Positions 9,191-18,383 are shown, numbered from the stretch's first letter. The stretch: DNA of 64,000 nucleotides from Shewanella marisflavi (GCF_023283925.1 NZ_JAKIKX010000012.1:1-64000), one strand, 5' to 3'. Numbers and translations are program-made. Notes: generated by a model not told the origin, from the letters alone.

Positions 9191-10135
9191 TTGGATAAGA
9201 TTTTTGTTGATGAAGCCGTGACGGAATTACGTACAATCGGCGATATGTTGCGTTGGGCGGTTAGCCGTTTTAACGATGCTAATATCTATTATGGTCACGG
9301 TACCGATAATGCGTGGGATGAGGCGATAGCCCTAGTGTTCCATGCTTTGCACCTGCCAGAGGAGATTGGCCAGCAGGTGATCCACAGTAATCTGACCAGC
9401 AGCGAAAAGCATAAGATTGTTGAGCTCATCATTCGCCGTGTACGCGAGCGTTTACCAGTGCCATATCTGACAAATCGTGCTTTTTTCGCCGGTTTGGAAT
9501 TTTATGTCGATGACAGAGTGCTGGTGCCGCGTTCACCCATTGCCGAGATGATTGCCAACCGCTTTAGCCCTTGGCTCTATAATAAGCCGGTGAATCGTAT
9601 CTTAGATCTCTGCACCGGCAGTGCCTGTATCGCTATCGCCTGCGCCTATGAGTTTGAAGAAGCAGAAGTTGATGCTATCGACATCAGCAGCGATGCGCTG
9701 GAAGTGGCGCAGATTAACATCGAATCTCTCGGTGTGATGGACAGGGTATTCCCTATCGAGTCTGATATGTTTGCCGCTATCCCTAGAGCTCCTCAGTATG
9801 ATCTGATTGTCTCCAACCCTCCTTATGTGGACGCCGAAGATATTGGTGATATGCCTGATGAATATCATCATGAGCCTGAGTTGGGGTTAGCCTCTGGACG
9901 TGATGGTCTGGATCTCACTAAGCGCATTCTTGCTAATGCCGCCGACTACCTGACCCAAGAGGGCTTGTTGGTCGTTGAGGTGGGCAACTCTATGGTGCAT
10001 CTCATCGAGCAGTTCCCTGAGGTGCCCTTCACCTGGGTGAATTTCGAACATGGCGGTGACGGTGTGTTTGTGCTCACACGAGATCAGCTTGTTGAAAATG
10101 AATCACTTTTCGCCATCTACAAAGATAGTGAATAA
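9191..10135 (+). CDS. prmB: Ribosomal protein L3 glutamine methyltransferase PrmB
   Basis: A 314-aa SAM-dependent N5-glutamine methyltransferase of the HemK/PrmB family, expected to modify a Gln of ribosomal protein L3. The SAM-binding motif LDLCTGSACIAI lies near residues 138-149 and the catalytic NPPY motif near 209-212 (SNPPYVDAED). The start is TTG at 9191, supported by GGGAG about 9 bases upstream; no ATG is better placed. The neighbours smrB and aroC match the enterobacterial order, which favours PrmB over PrmC. Confidence 0.92.
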   Translation: MDKIFVDEAVTELRTIGDMLRWAVSRFNDANIYYGHGTDNAWDEAIALVFHALHLPEEIGQQVIHSNLTSSEKHKIVELIIRRVRERLPVPYLTNRAFFAGLEFYVDDRVLVPRSPIAEMIANRFSPWLYNKPVNRILDLCTGSACIAIACAYEFEEAEVDAIDISSDALEVAQINIESLGVMDRVFPIESDMFAAIPRAPQYDLIVSNPPYVDAEDIGDMPDEYHHEPELGLASGRDGLDLTKRILANAADYLTQEGLLVVEVGNSMVHLIEQFPEVPFTWVNFEHGGDGVFVLTRDQLVENESLFAIYKDSE

Positions 10136-10145
10136 TAGTGGGAAG

Positions 10146-10169
10146 GGCTTAGTCGCATATGACTAAGCC
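10146..10169 (+). terminator. Stem-loop after prmB
   Basis: GGCTTAGTC and GACTAAGCC form a perfect 9-bp stem around GCATAT just after the prmB stop codon. There is no T run, so it may act in termination or transcript stability only. Confidence 0.45.
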
Positions 10170-10175
10170 GATTTA

Positions 10176-10337
10176 ATACCAATCACGGTAAGTAAGAGAA
10201 CAGAAATAGCGCAGGAATAACGTTCCAGAACAAGGCAGGATTTTTCGATAAGTAGTTATTCTACAATCAAAAATAGTAACGCCGTAATCGGACGTTTTAA
10301 CAAGCTAGAATGATCAGCTATTTACTACGATTGGTAT
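10176..10337. mobile_element. MITE-like element with terminal inverted repeats
   Basis: This 162-bp stretch between prmB and aroC begins ATACCAATCACGGTAAGTA and ends with its imperfect inverse, reading inwards from the right end ATACCAATCGTAGTAAATA. It has no reading frame of its own. The size, the inverted ends and the intergenic position fit a miniature inverted-repeat element. I recall similar ATACCAATC-ended repeats in marine gammaproteobacteria, but copy number cannot be tested here. No clear target duplication is visible. Confidence 0.6.
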
Positions 10338-10406
10338 AAGAATATAGCCAGTGGCAAGTTTAGGCTATGCTGGAGTCAACTAATCAAGTAGAGGTGAAGT
10401 AAGCAC

Positions 10407-11501
10407 ATGTCGGGTAACAGTATCGGTCAAAATTTTGTGGTAACGACTTTTGGCGAGAGCCATGGTAAAGCCTTAGGTTGTATTATTGATGGCTGCCCTC
10501 CGGGTCTGGCGATCGATGAAGCCGATATGCAGCACGATCTCGACAGACGCCGTCCAGGCACCTCGCGCTATACCACAGCCAGACGCGAGCCGGATCAGGT
10601 TAAAATCCTCTCTGGCGTGTTTGAAGGGCAAACCACTGGCACCTCTATTGGTTTAGTTATTGAGAATACCGATCAACGCAGCCAGGATTACTCCAACATT
10701 AAAGATCAGTTCCGTCCGGGACATGCCGATTACACCTACCAGCAAAAGTATGGCCTAAGAGATTATCGTGGTGGTGGACGCTCATCGGCGCGGGAAACCG
10801 CCATGCGAGTGGCTGCCGGTGCGGTGGCAAAGAAGTACCTTAAGCAGGTACACGGTATCGAGATCAGAGGCTATCTGTCTCAGCTCGGTCCTATTTGTGC
10901 CGAGACTCTAGATTTTGAACAGATCGAACAAAATGCCTTTTTCTTCCCCGATGCCAGCAAGCTAGAGCAGCTTGATGAGTATATGCGTGAGCTGAAAAAG
11001 AGCGGTGACTCGATTGGTGCCAAGGTGTCTGTGGTGGCGACCAATGTCCCAGTGGGATTGGGGGAGCCGGTATTTGATCGTCTCGATGCCGATATCGCTC
11101 ATGCTCTGATGGGGATCAATGCAGTAAAAGGCGTAGAGATTGGCGATGGTTTTGCCGTGGTGAATCAAAAAGGTTCTGAGCATAGGGATCTGATGTCGCC
11201 TGAAGGCTTTGCCTCTAATCATGCTGGCGGCATCCTTGGCGGCATCTCCTCTGGGCAGCCGATAGTGGCGCATATCGCCATGAAGCCGACTTCTAGCATC
11301 AGCGTGCCAGGTGAGAGTATGACAGTGCAGGGTGAACCTGCCGAGGTAGTCACCAAGGGACGCCACGACCCCTGTGTGGGGATTCGCGCCGTGCCGATTG
11401 CCGAGGCGATGTTGGCCATAGTCCTAATGGATCACCTGTTAAGACACAGGGCGCAGAACCAAGATGTGCATAGCATTACACCTATATTGGGCATGAAGTA
11501 G
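10407..11501 (+). CDS. aroC: Chorismate synthase
   Basis: A 364-aa chorismate synthase, the last step of the shikimate pathway: EPSP to chorismate using reduced FMN. Family signatures are visible: GESHGKALGCIIDGCPPG near residues 16-33, the DRRRPGTSRYTT segment, GGGRSSARETAMRVAAGA in the middle and GRHDPCVGIRAVPIAEAM near the C-terminus. An AGAGGTGAAG ribosome-binding site precedes ATG 10407. It lies downstream of prmB as in E. coli, but a stem-loop and the MITE-like element separate the two, so it may have its own promoter. Confidence 0.97.
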   Translation: MSGNSIGQNFVVTTFGESHGKALGCIIDGCPPGLAIDEADMQHDLDRRRPGTSRYTTARREPDQVKILSGVFEGQTTGTSIGLVIENTDQRSQDYSNIKDQFRPGHADYTYQQKYGLRDYRGGGRSSARETAMRVAAGAVAKKYLKQVHGIEIRGYLSQLGPICAETLDFEQIEQNAFFFPDASKLEQLDEYMRELKKSGDSIGAKVSVVATNVPVGLGEPVFDRLDADIAHALMGINAVKGVEIGDGFAVVNQKGSEHRDLMSPEGFASNHAGGILGGISSGQPIVAHIAMKPTSSISVPGESMTVQGEPAEVVTKGRHDPCVGIRAVPIAEAMLAIVLMDHLLRHRAQNQDVHSITPILGMK

Positions 11502-11522
11502 CCCACAGTAATAGTGAAAGTC

Positions 11523-11549
11523 AGAAGGCACATTAATGTGCCTTCTTTT
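11523..11549 (+). terminator. Terminator of aroC
   Basis: AGAAGGCAC and GTGCCTTCT form a perfect stem with an ATTAAT loop followed by TTTT, 20 bases after the aroC stop codon. Confidence 0.88.
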
Positions 11550-11641
11550 GTTCGAGACTTACCGACCGGTGAGCTCGCGTAGTAGCAACATCAACCCCAG
11601 AAGGTCTGTGGGGAGAAACACTCTAGGAATAGCCTTACACC

Positions 11642-12808
11642 ATGTCGCAGGCAGAATCACAGCAACAACTTCATTGGATCAGCGCGTGTTACTTTTTCTT
11701 TTTCGCTATTCTTGGTGTCTTGGTGCCTTATCTCGGTGTCTTTTTCGAGCATAGGGGCTTTGAGCCGCAGCAGATAGGTTTTTTGCTGGCGATTTTAATG
11801 GCAACGCGCATCATAGCGCCTAATATATGGGCCGTGGTCGCCGACAAGACGGGAATGCGCGGTCAACTGGTGAAGATGGGCGCGGCTTGCTCCGCGGTGA
11901 CCTTTTTAAGCTTCTTCTATCAGGGGGGCTTTCTCTATCTGGCCATCAGCCTCAGCATCTACACCTTTTTCTGGAATGCCATATTGGCGCAGCTTGAGGT
12001 GATCACCTTAGAAACCTTAGGTGAAAATACCGGTGGCTATGGCAAAATCCGCAGTTTTGGTAGCCTGGGTTATCTGGTTTTTGTGGTGAGCGTGGGCTTT
12101 GCCATTAGCCATTTTGGTACCGAGATTTTGCCCTTTGTGGGATTAGGCTTGTTTCTGGGCCTACTTGGTTGCTCACTGTCTTTGCCCAGTACTCGAGTGC
12201 GGGTCGATAAAACGCTAACTGCGCCGCCGCTGAAATTTGATGCCGGGATCTTCTGGTTTCTGGTGTCAGCCTTACTGTTACAGATGAGCGCTGGGCCATT
12301 TTATGGTTTCTTCGTGCTCTATTTGAAACAGGTCGGTTATAGCGAATCGATCGCAGGGATCTACGTCGCCCTTGGGGTACTGGCCGAAATTGTGATGTTT
12401 ATGTTTGCCCCAAGACTGCTTGGCCGTTACGGGGTCAGTGCTTTGCTGGTGGTCTCTATCGGTCTAACCGCCGTTCGCTGGTTGCTGATGGCCTTTTGTG
12501 CCAGTAGCATGGTGTGGCTCGGCGTTAGCCAGTTGCTTCATGCTTTTACTTTTGGCCTGGTGCACGCGGCGTCGATTCAATTTGTGCATCAAAGATTTGA
12601 TGTCAGGCACCGTAGCAAGGGGCAGGCGTTATACGCCAGCTTGAGTTTCGGTGTCGGCGGTGCGCTGGGCACCTGGTTTTGTGGCTTCATCTGGGGAGAT
12701 GGTTCACAGGCTTGGTTGAGCTGGTTAGTGGCTGCGGTGTGCGCGGTGCTGGCGATGCTCGCCGTATTTCTCATCCCAGCACAAGCTAGTAGTAGCCAAA
12801 AACAATAA
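11642..12808 (+). CDS. MFS transporter (LacY/HcaT/nucleoside-symporter-like)
   Basis: A 388-aa integral membrane protein with about 12 hydrophobic segments, the usual MFS number. The N-terminal half has ISACYFFFFAILGVLVPYLG and a short basic loop VVADKTGMRGQ between helices 2 and 3. The gene layout resembles the MFS_1-like group that includes HcaT and YfcA-neighbour transporters. Substrate unknown. A weak AGGAATAG precedes the ATG. It begins an operon: the next start is 20 bases after its stop. Confidence 0.8.
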   Translation: MSQAESQQQLHWISACYFFFFAILGVLVPYLGVFFEHRGFEPQQIGFLLAILMATRIIAPNIWAVVADKTGMRGQLVKMGAACSAVTFLSFFYQGGFLYLAISLSIYTFFWNAILAQLEVITLETLGENTGGYGKIRSFGSLGYLVFVVSVGFAISHFGTEILPFVGLGLFLGLLGCSLSLPSTRVRVDKTLTAPPLKFDAGIFWFLVSALLLQMSAGPFYGFFVLYLKQVGYSESIAGIYVALGVLAEIVMFMFAPRLLGRYGVSALLVVSIGLTAVRWLLMAFCASSMVWLGVSQLLHAFTFGLVHAASIQFVHQRFDVRHRSKGQALYASLSFGVGGALGTWFCGFIWGDGSQAWLSWLVAAVCAVLAMLAVFLIPAQASSSQKQ

Positions 12809-12828
12809 GAAATAACAAGGATATAGCC

Positions 12829-13962
12829 ATGAAACAGACATTTCGCCTCGGTGTGATCATTAACCCTCTAGCGGGCTTGGGAGGCAGTGTGGCGCTAAAG
12901 GGGAGTGATGGTGTTGCCCAGGAGGCGCTGGCTCGCGGCGCCGAGCCCAAGGCACACCTGAGAATGGCACAGGCACTGAAGGTGATCTTACCCTACCAAG
13001 ATAAGATTACTGTCGTGACGGCCTCTGGCGCCATGGGCGCCGATCTTGTCAGTCAGATGGGATTTGCTCATCAGGTGGTTTATCAGGTGGGGGAGACAAC
13101 GGCAGCGGGCGATACTCAAGCTGCGGCTAAAGCACTGCAGGCTGCGGGAGTCGATCTCTTGCTGTTTGCTGGTGGCGATGGCACGGCGCGGGATCTGTTT
13201 GAGGTGATAATTGATACCCAACCTGTGCTTGGCGTGCCTGCTGGGGTGAAAATTCATTCTGGCGTTTATGGGATCACCCCCCATGCATCGGGCATGGTGG
13301 TCAAACAGTTACTTGATGGCGCATTGGTAAGTTTGATGACAGCCGATGTCATGGATATTGATGAGGCCGCCTTTCGTCAAGGCGTCGTTAAGGCGCGCCG
13401 ATTTGGCGAGATGCAGGTTCCTGCCGAGCCACGTTACATTCAGGCGGTTAAGATGGGTGGCAAAGAGGTCGACGAGTTGGTGTTGGCCGATATTGCTGCC
13501 GAGGCCGTTGAGCAGATAGAAGAGGGGCTTGTCATCATGGGCTCTGGCAGTACTGTCGCCGCCGTGATGGAAGAACTCGGGTTAGACAACACCTTGCTAG
13601 GGGTGGATCTGGTTGAGAATGGCGAGCTGATTGCCAGCGATTTAAGTGCTCAGGCGCTAGTTGAACTGACGGCGAATCGTCCATGCAAGCTGGTGATCAC
13701 ATTGATTGGCGGTCAGGGTCATATTCTCGGGCGTGGCAATCAACAATTGTCGCCAGCCTTGATCCGTCAGGTCGGCAGAGAAAATATTATCATTCTGGCG
13801 ACAAAAACTAAGCTAAAAGCACTTGAAGGGCGCCCCTTAATTGTGGATAGTGGCGACCCAGAGTTAGACAGTGAATTATGTGGTTATTATAAAGTCGTGA
13901 CCGGCTACCACGATTATGTGATGTATCAGGTGGCCAACCCAGATCTGGTGAGTGCTACTTGA
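12829..13962 (+). CDS. ATP-NAD kinase-like protein
   Basis: A 377-aa protein of the ATP-NAD/AcoX kinase family. It starts with a nucleotide-binding stretch GVIINPLAGLGGS (about residues 8-20). The family motif GGDGTARDL lies at about 114-122, and a Gly-rich segment VIMGSGSTVAAVMEELG is near 235-250. True NadK proteins are shorter (about 290 aa) and essential; this longer branch has unknown substrate specificity. A clear AACAAGGATATAGCC leader with an AAGGA site precedes the ATG. It overlaps or abuts yfcL, so the genes are co-transcribed. Confidence 0.75.
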   Translation: MKQTFRLGVIINPLAGLGGSVALKGSDGVAQEALARGAEPKAHLRMAQALKVILPYQDKITVVTASGAMGADLVSQMGFAHQVVYQVGETTAAGDTQAAAKALQAAGVDLLLFAGGDGTARDLFEVIIDTQPVLGVPAGVKIHSGVYGITPHASGMVVKQLLDGALVSLMTADVMDIDEAAFRQGVVKARRFGEMQVPAEPRYIQAVKMGGKEVDELVLADIAAEAVEQIEEGLVIMGSGSTVAAVMEELGLDNTLLGVDLVENGELIASDLSAQALVELTANRPCKLVITLIGGQGHILGRGNQQLSPALIRQVGRENIIILATKTKLKALEGRPLIVDSGDPELDSELCGYYKVVTGYHDYVMYQVANPDLVSAT

Positions 13963-13997
13963 TTAACCGATACAAGCAGATTTCGATTGGAGAAGTA

Positions 13998-14279
13998 ATG
14001 TTAGAGCAGTATGAGCAAGCATTAGATGAGTGGATCGCGACCAAGGTGGCAGGCGGCGATGATGATCAACTCTTTGCCAGCGGTTATCTACAAGGCCATG
14101 TTGCCGTAGTCTTATCTGAGCTTGAGCAGGAGTCTGTGCAAGACCTTCAGGCACTGGAAACTAAAATGCAGGTTTGTCTTGAGACCGCCAAGTCAGAGCT
14201 TGAACCTGCCGATCACGCCTTAGTGGTGAATGCCTGGACTGAGCTGCGTGAGCAGATTTCTCAAGGCCTAAACGCCTAA
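13998..14279 (+). CDS. yfcL: YfcL family protein
   Basis: A 93-aa acidic protein matching YfcL in size and in position next to mnmC and fabB. The frame is open further upstream (to a TTG at 13959), but GGAG at 13989 sits at ideal distance from ATG 13998, and that start gives the usual length. No catalytic motif is visible and the function is unknown. The downstream methyltransferase starts 2 bases after its stop, which implies translational coupling. Confidence 0.8.
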   Translation: MLEQYEQALDEWIATKVAGGDDDQLFASGYLQGHVAVVLSELEQESVQDLQALETKMQVCLETAKSELEPADHALVVNAWTELREQISQGLNA

Positions 14280-14281
14280 AG

Positions 14282-14806
14282 ATGGCTGACATGAGCCAGG
14301 TGATCATTGGGCTGCAAAATCCCAAGAGCCCGACCAACGTGGGTGGAGTGATGCGCGCCGCCGGCTGTTATCGTGCCGATGAGGTACGCTATACGGGTAA
14401 ACGTTACGCTTTAGCGGCGCACCACAGAGGCGAGCAGTACAATACCGACACCAAGCGGGTGAGCCAGCATATTCCTCTTATGGGGGTTGAATCTTTGCTT
14501 GAGGGGCTCGATGACGACACTCAGGTGATCTGTGTTGACCTGGTTGAGGGGGCCACGCCGCTACCGACATTTCAGCATCCCGCTAAGGCCATCTACCTGT
14601 TTGGTCCCGAAGACGGCACGTTAGATCAAGCGCTTATCGATCGAGCCGATAGCGTGGTCTATGTGCCTACGGTTGGCTGTATGAATTTGGCCTCATCGGT
14701 CAATGTGCTGCTCTATGACAGATTGGCGAAGGCCGAGCATGTCACGGGTGATGAGTTGATCCGTAGCAGCCGGGATACTAATAATCGGGTTAAAGTCAAA
14801 GCTTAA
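14282..14806 (+). CDS. SpoU/TrmH family RNA methyltransferase
   Basis: A 174-aa minimal SPOUT methyltransferase. The three family motifs are visible: NPKSPTNVGGVMRAAGC near residues 13-30, LFGPEDGT near 100-107 and CMNLASSVNVLLYDRL near 137-152, which together form the knotted SAM site. It lacks the extra N-terminal RNA-binding domain of RlmB/TrmH, so it resembles small tRNA ribose methylases such as TrmL in build, but the target is unknown. The start ATG 14282 lies 2 bases after yfcL; ATG 14291 is an alternative. It ends the operon, followed by a strong terminator. Confidence 0.85.
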   Translation: MADMSQVIIGLQNPKSPTNVGGVMRAAGCYRADEVRYTGKRYALAAHHRGEQYNTDTKRVSQHIPLMGVESLLEGLDDDTQVICVDLVEGATPLPTFQHPAKAIYLFGPEDGTLDQALIDRADSVVYVPTVGCMNLASSVNVLLYDRLAKAEHVTGDELIRSSRDTNNRVKVKA

Positions 14807-14895
14807 TAGTAAAGCAGAAGCGCAAAGGTGAATTAGCCTAGGTAAGAGTTATCTACCGCAGTTCACAGCTTGCTTATAGACGGTTTGCCAAGAAG

Positions 14896-14924
14896 AAACG
14901 CCGACCCAATGAGTCGGCGTTTTG
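14896..14924 (+). terminator. Terminator after the SpoU-type methyltransferase operon
   Basis: AACGCCGAC / GTCGGCGTT stem with a CCAATGA loop and a following TTT run, about 90 bases after the operon's last stop codon. The inverse also has an A-rich flank and could help stop mnmC transcription. Confidence 0.85.
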
Positions 14925-14972
14925 ACAAGTTAGCTATAGTACTACCTTCAATTCGAGTCGGAGCAGACCCCC

Positions 14973-17009
14973 CTAAAGCGCCTTACCTTTCAGTAATTTT
15001 CTCATCCACATACGGTTGGGGTTGAGCATGGTAAGAATATCGATATTGGCGGGTAGCAGTTCGCCACATAGCTGAGCCGCTAAAATTTCTGCTGCCAGTG
15101 GACCAGAAGTTAAGCCGCGAGAGCCCAGTCCTCCGAGCACAAACAGGCCTTGATATACGGGCGCGGGATTACTGCGCCAATATTTGATGCTTTCTTTGGT
15201 GTGCTGATGCTGCCGATAAGCGCTGGCTATCGCGTCAAAGTCTGGCGCGCAGCCCATCATGGGAGCGTGATCTCGGGTGACCATGCGTACACCAATGCGG
15301 GCGCTATGGCCTGAGATATCAACATCTTGAGTCCAGTTAGCCCTATAGCTAGTGCGGATCTTATCCAGATTCTCCAGCTGCTCCGTTGGGCTGTAGGCCA
15401 GATTATCGGGATCTTTGACATAGCTCGCCCCTGTGCAGTGCAGTTTGTCATGGGCCGGAGTGAGGTAGCCATGAGAGCAGAGTACCGTCTTGAGGGCTGT
15501 CAGTTCTCCTCTGGATGGGATGTGGCTGACCTGGCCGCGAAAACCGCTAATTGGTAGCTGGGTCGTTTGGGAAAAGTCGGTCAGGTGGCGGCCATTAGCC
15601 AGCACTAAGTTAGCAAAGGGACCATATTCGGCCTGCTTTCCTGCATGCTCAGTACTTAGATACCAATGCCCCTGGTCATATCGTATGTCGGTCACCTTGC
15701 ATTGATAATGACAGGTTTGTTTACCGAGTTTTTCCGCCTGGGCCAAGGCGGCGCGGGTCAGGGCCTGAGGGGATACCCAGCCGCCTAAGGGATAGTAGAT
15801 CCCCTGATGGTTGATCGCTATCCCGGCGAGTGATTTGGCTTTTTCGGCATCGACAGCTTGTGCGATTGACTCGGCCCAAGGCTGGGCCCTGATGATTTTT
15901 TCAAGCCTTTGCTGGCTACGTTGATCATGGCCGGTTTGCAAGACGCCGCAAAAATCATGGGGGATATCATACCCCGCCTCGATCAGCTGCAAGATACGCT
16001 GACGGCTAAAGAGGTAGCCTTGTAAAAAATAGTGGCTCAGGCTGCCATGCTCCGGCGTGAGCAGTGGATAGATGGCCCCTTGTTTGTTACCTGAGGCCTG
16101 TTGTCCCGGCGCCTCGTCCATACAAAAGAAAGTCAGGCTTTTGCCGCGTTCCGCGAGCGACAGGGCAAGACTGGCTCCGGCAACACCGCCCCCGATAATC
16201 GCCGTTTCGCCTTCGCCCCCGGCATAAAGCGGATTATAGTGAAGGCTGTCGTTTAGCTGACGACGTAGTGCACGGCGTTCCTGCTGAGCAATATCCAGCG
16301 CTGGGTTGCTGGGGACAGATTTAATCGTCACACACTGGTCATCTTTGGTTGCTAAATTGAGTTCACAGAGCTGAAATCCAGCCTTGTTAGCCGCCTGTGA
16401 CAGTGGTCCAATTTCTGAGGCGGACTCTTTTTCCCTCGTCTCACTGAAGGTAAAAAGCGGGGCTGATGGGCAGCTCAAGCGTGCGAGTTGCCAGATAAGC
16501 GGCTCAGGGGCTTGGCATATCGCCTCATCGGTATCCAACAACCAGGCATGCACTGCTTTATCGGGATCTTTGGCGCTGACCTGCGCCTTGAGCTGCTCAA
16601 GTGCGGCGCCCAGATGAAGATCGATAATCAGTTTACCGTCAGCAAGCGTGAGACGGTGACACCCTGATATGTGGGCAGAGGCGATATCCTTAAGCTGTTG
16701 GTTTGTCGCGCCGGACAGTTGTGAATTTGCTGCTATCTGAGCTAATGTTTGAGCATCAGCTTTGGTATATAGCTGCAGTTGGTAGCGCTTATTCTGAGAC
16801 GTTACCTTAAAATACAAGAGCGACAGTAAAGTGGACAGCCATTGGCCACCTTTAGTGGTGACAACACCGATCACTTGCTGCGGGGCATCCAGTGTAATTG
16901 TCGATAAATGGCTTAAAAATGAGTTCAATGTATGCTTGTCGTCAATAATTTGCGCGTTATCCGGGTGTTCGGTAGTCAATGAATTTACTCTCAACGGGAT
17001 ATTAGGCAT
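14973..17009 (-). CDS. mnmC: tRNA mnm5s2U biosynthesis protein MnmC with degenerate methyltransferase half
   Basis: With the start at 17009 the protein is 678 aa, close to E. coli MnmC (668). The C-terminal oxidase part has an intact FAD-binding motif IIGGGVAGASLALSLAERG near residue 270 and the typical end LGGLGSRGLTSGPLAAEI. It removes the carboxymethyl group from cmnm5s2U34 of tRNA. The N-terminal part should be the MnmD methyltransferase, but the expected Gly-rich SAM loop (GFGTGLNF in homologues) reads VVTTKGGQWLSTLL, and the usual DGFAPAKNP region reads LLDTDEAICQAP. I infer loss of methyltransferase activity. The frame extends to 17180, but that would overlap fabB; AAAGGTAGG before 17009 supports the shorter start. 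Confidence 0.85.
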   Translation of the reverse strand: MPNIPLRVNSLTTEHPDNAQIIDDKHTLNSFLSHLSTITLDAPQQVIGVVTTKGGQWLSTLLSLLYFKVTSQNKRYQLQLYTKADAQTLAQIAANSQLSGATNQQLKDIASAHISGCHRLTLADGKLIIDLHLGAALEQLKAQVSAKDPDKAVHAWLLDTDEAICQAPEPLIWQLARLSCPSAPLFTFSETREKESASEIGPLSQAANKAGFQLCELNLATKDDQCVTIKSVPSNPALDIAQQERRALRRQLNDSLHYNPLYAGGEGETAIIGGGVAGASLALSLAERGKSLTFFCMDEAPGQQASGNKQGAIYPLLTPEHGSLSHYFLQGYLFSRQRILQLIEAGYDIPHDFCGVLQTGHDQRSQQRLEKIIRAQPWAESIAQAVDAEKAKSLAGIAINHQGIYYPLGGWVSPQALTRAALAQAEKLGKQTCHYQCKVTDIRYDQGHWYLSTEHAGKQAEYGPFANLVLANGRHLTDFSQTTQLPISGFRGQVSHIPSRGELTALKTVLCSHGYLTPAHDKLHCTGASYVKDPDNLAYSPTEQLENLDKIRTSYRANWTQDVDISGHSARIGVRMVTRDHAPMMGCAPDFDAIASAYRQHQHTKESIKYWRSNPAPVYQGLFVLGGLGSRGLTSGPLAAEILAAQLCGELLPANIDILTMLNPNRMWMRKLLKGKAL

Positions 17010-17112
17010 TATTTTACCTACCTTTATGGAAAGCTGACCACTTAAATGCAGTAAAAGCGATACTATTGGCGCAGCAAAATTGGTACTAAACGTACGGAAT
17101 GGATAGTTAATA

Positions 17113-18324
17113 ATGAAAAGAGTCGTGATCACCGGCCTTGGCATAGTGTCAAGTATCGGTAATAACAAGCAAGAAGTCACCGAGTCACTTAAAGCGGGTC
17201 GCAGTGGTATTACCCACTCAGATCAGTTTGAAGAAATGAAGCTTCGTAGCCATGTTTGGGGCGACATTAAGTTAGACCCTAAAGAACATATCGACCGTAA
17301 AGCACTGCGCTTTATGGGTGATGCTGCTGCATATGCTTACATTGCCATGGAGCAAGCGATAGCTGACGCAGGACTCACTGAAGAACAGTATTCAAATCAC
17401 CGTGTAGGTATCATTGCCGGTACTGGTGGCGCCTCATCGCAGAACCAGGTGCAAGCTGCCGATACCCTGCGTGAAAAAGGCGTTAAGCGCGTTGGTCCTT
17501 ATATTGTGCCTCGTATCATGTCGAGCACAGCCAGTGCCTGTTTGGCGACGCCATTCAAAATTAAGGGCATGAACTATTCTATCAGCTCTGCTTGTGCTAC
17601 CAGTGCCCACTGTATTGGCCACGCGGTTGAGTTGATTCAAATGGGTAAGCAAGACATGGTCTTCGCCGGTGGTGCGGAAGAGGTGGATTGGACCCTGACT
17701 ATGGGCTTCGATGCCATGGGCGCCCTGTCGACTAAATACAACGATTGTCCTGAGAAGGCTTCTCGTACCTATGATGCGGACCGTGATGGTTTCGTTATCT
17801 CTGGTGGTGGCGGTATCGTGGTTGTCGAAGAGCTTGAGCATGCACTTGCTCGCGGCGCTAAGATCTATGCCGAAGTCATTGGTTATGGCGCGTCTTCAGA
17901 CGGCTATGACATGGTTGCACCATCGGGCGAAGGTGCGGTGCGTTGTATGAAGATGGCGCTTGCCGATGTTGATACGCCAATCGATTACATCAACACTCAC
18001 GGTACTTCTACACCTGTTGGCGATATGCGTGAGCTAGAAGCCTTGGCCGAAACCTTTGGTGACAATCTGCCAGCTATTGCGTCAACCAAGTCTCTGACTG
18101 GCCACGCGTTAGGTGCGGCGGGTGTGCATGAGGCTATCTACAGCCTGATCATGATGGAGAATAGCTTCATCGCGCCAAGTATCAATATCGATAATCTCGA
18201 TGAGAAGGCCGCAGGTATGCCAATCGTCACTGAATATCGTGATGCCGAGCTCAACACTATCATGAGCAACAGCTTCGGTTTTGGTGGCACAAACGCTACT
18301 TTGGTTATGCGCAAATACAAGTAA
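17113..18324 (+). CDS. fabB: Beta-ketoacyl-ACP synthase I
   Basis: A 403-aa KAS I condensing enzyme of fatty acid synthesis, needed for unsaturated fatty acid elongation. The catalytic triad is visible: Cys in SSACATSAH near residue 163, His in NTHGTSTPVGD near 298 and His in TGHALGAAG near 333. The C-terminal SNSFGFGGTNATLV is typical. It is divergent from mnmC as in E. coli. A short palindrome GTAC-TAAAC-GTAC at 17081-17093 in the shared upstream region could be an operator, but this is unproved. Confidence 0.95.
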   Translation: MKRVVITGLGIVSSIGNNKQEVTESLKAGRSGITHSDQFEEMKLRSHVWGDIKLDPKEHIDRKALRFMGDAAAYAYIAMEQAIADAGLTEEQYSNHRVGIIAGTGGASSQNQVQAADTLREKGVKRVGPYIVPRIMSSTASACLATPFKIKGMNYSISSACATSAHCIGHAVELIQMGKQDMVFAGGAEEVDWTLTMGFDAMGALSTKYNDCPEKASRTYDADRDGFVISGGGGIVVVEELEHALARGAKIYAEVIGYGASSDGYDMVAPSGEGAVRCMKMALADVDTPIDYINTHGTSTPVGDMRELEALAETFGDNLPAIASTKSLTGHALGAAGVHEAIYSLIMMENSFIAPSINIDNLDEKAAGMPIVTEYRDAELNTIMSNSFGFGGTNATLVMRKYK

Positions 18325-18352
18325 TTGCTTAGAGGCTATTAAAGCGATTATT

Positions 18353-18383
18353 AAAAAAGGGAAGCTGATGCTTCCCTTTTTTG
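18353..18383 (+). terminator. Terminator of fabB
   Basis: AAAAAGGGAAGC / GCTTCCCTTTTTT stem with a TGAT loop and a T run, 30 bases after the fabB stop. Confidence 0.92.

Noticed and set aside
10962..11366. 134-codon frame antisense to aroC
   Set aside because: It is a shadow of the strongly conserved aroC frame and has no start signal.
17010..17180. Extended N-terminus of MnmC
   Set aside because: It would overlap the fabB start by about 70 bases; ATG 17009 has a ribosome-binding site and gives the family length.
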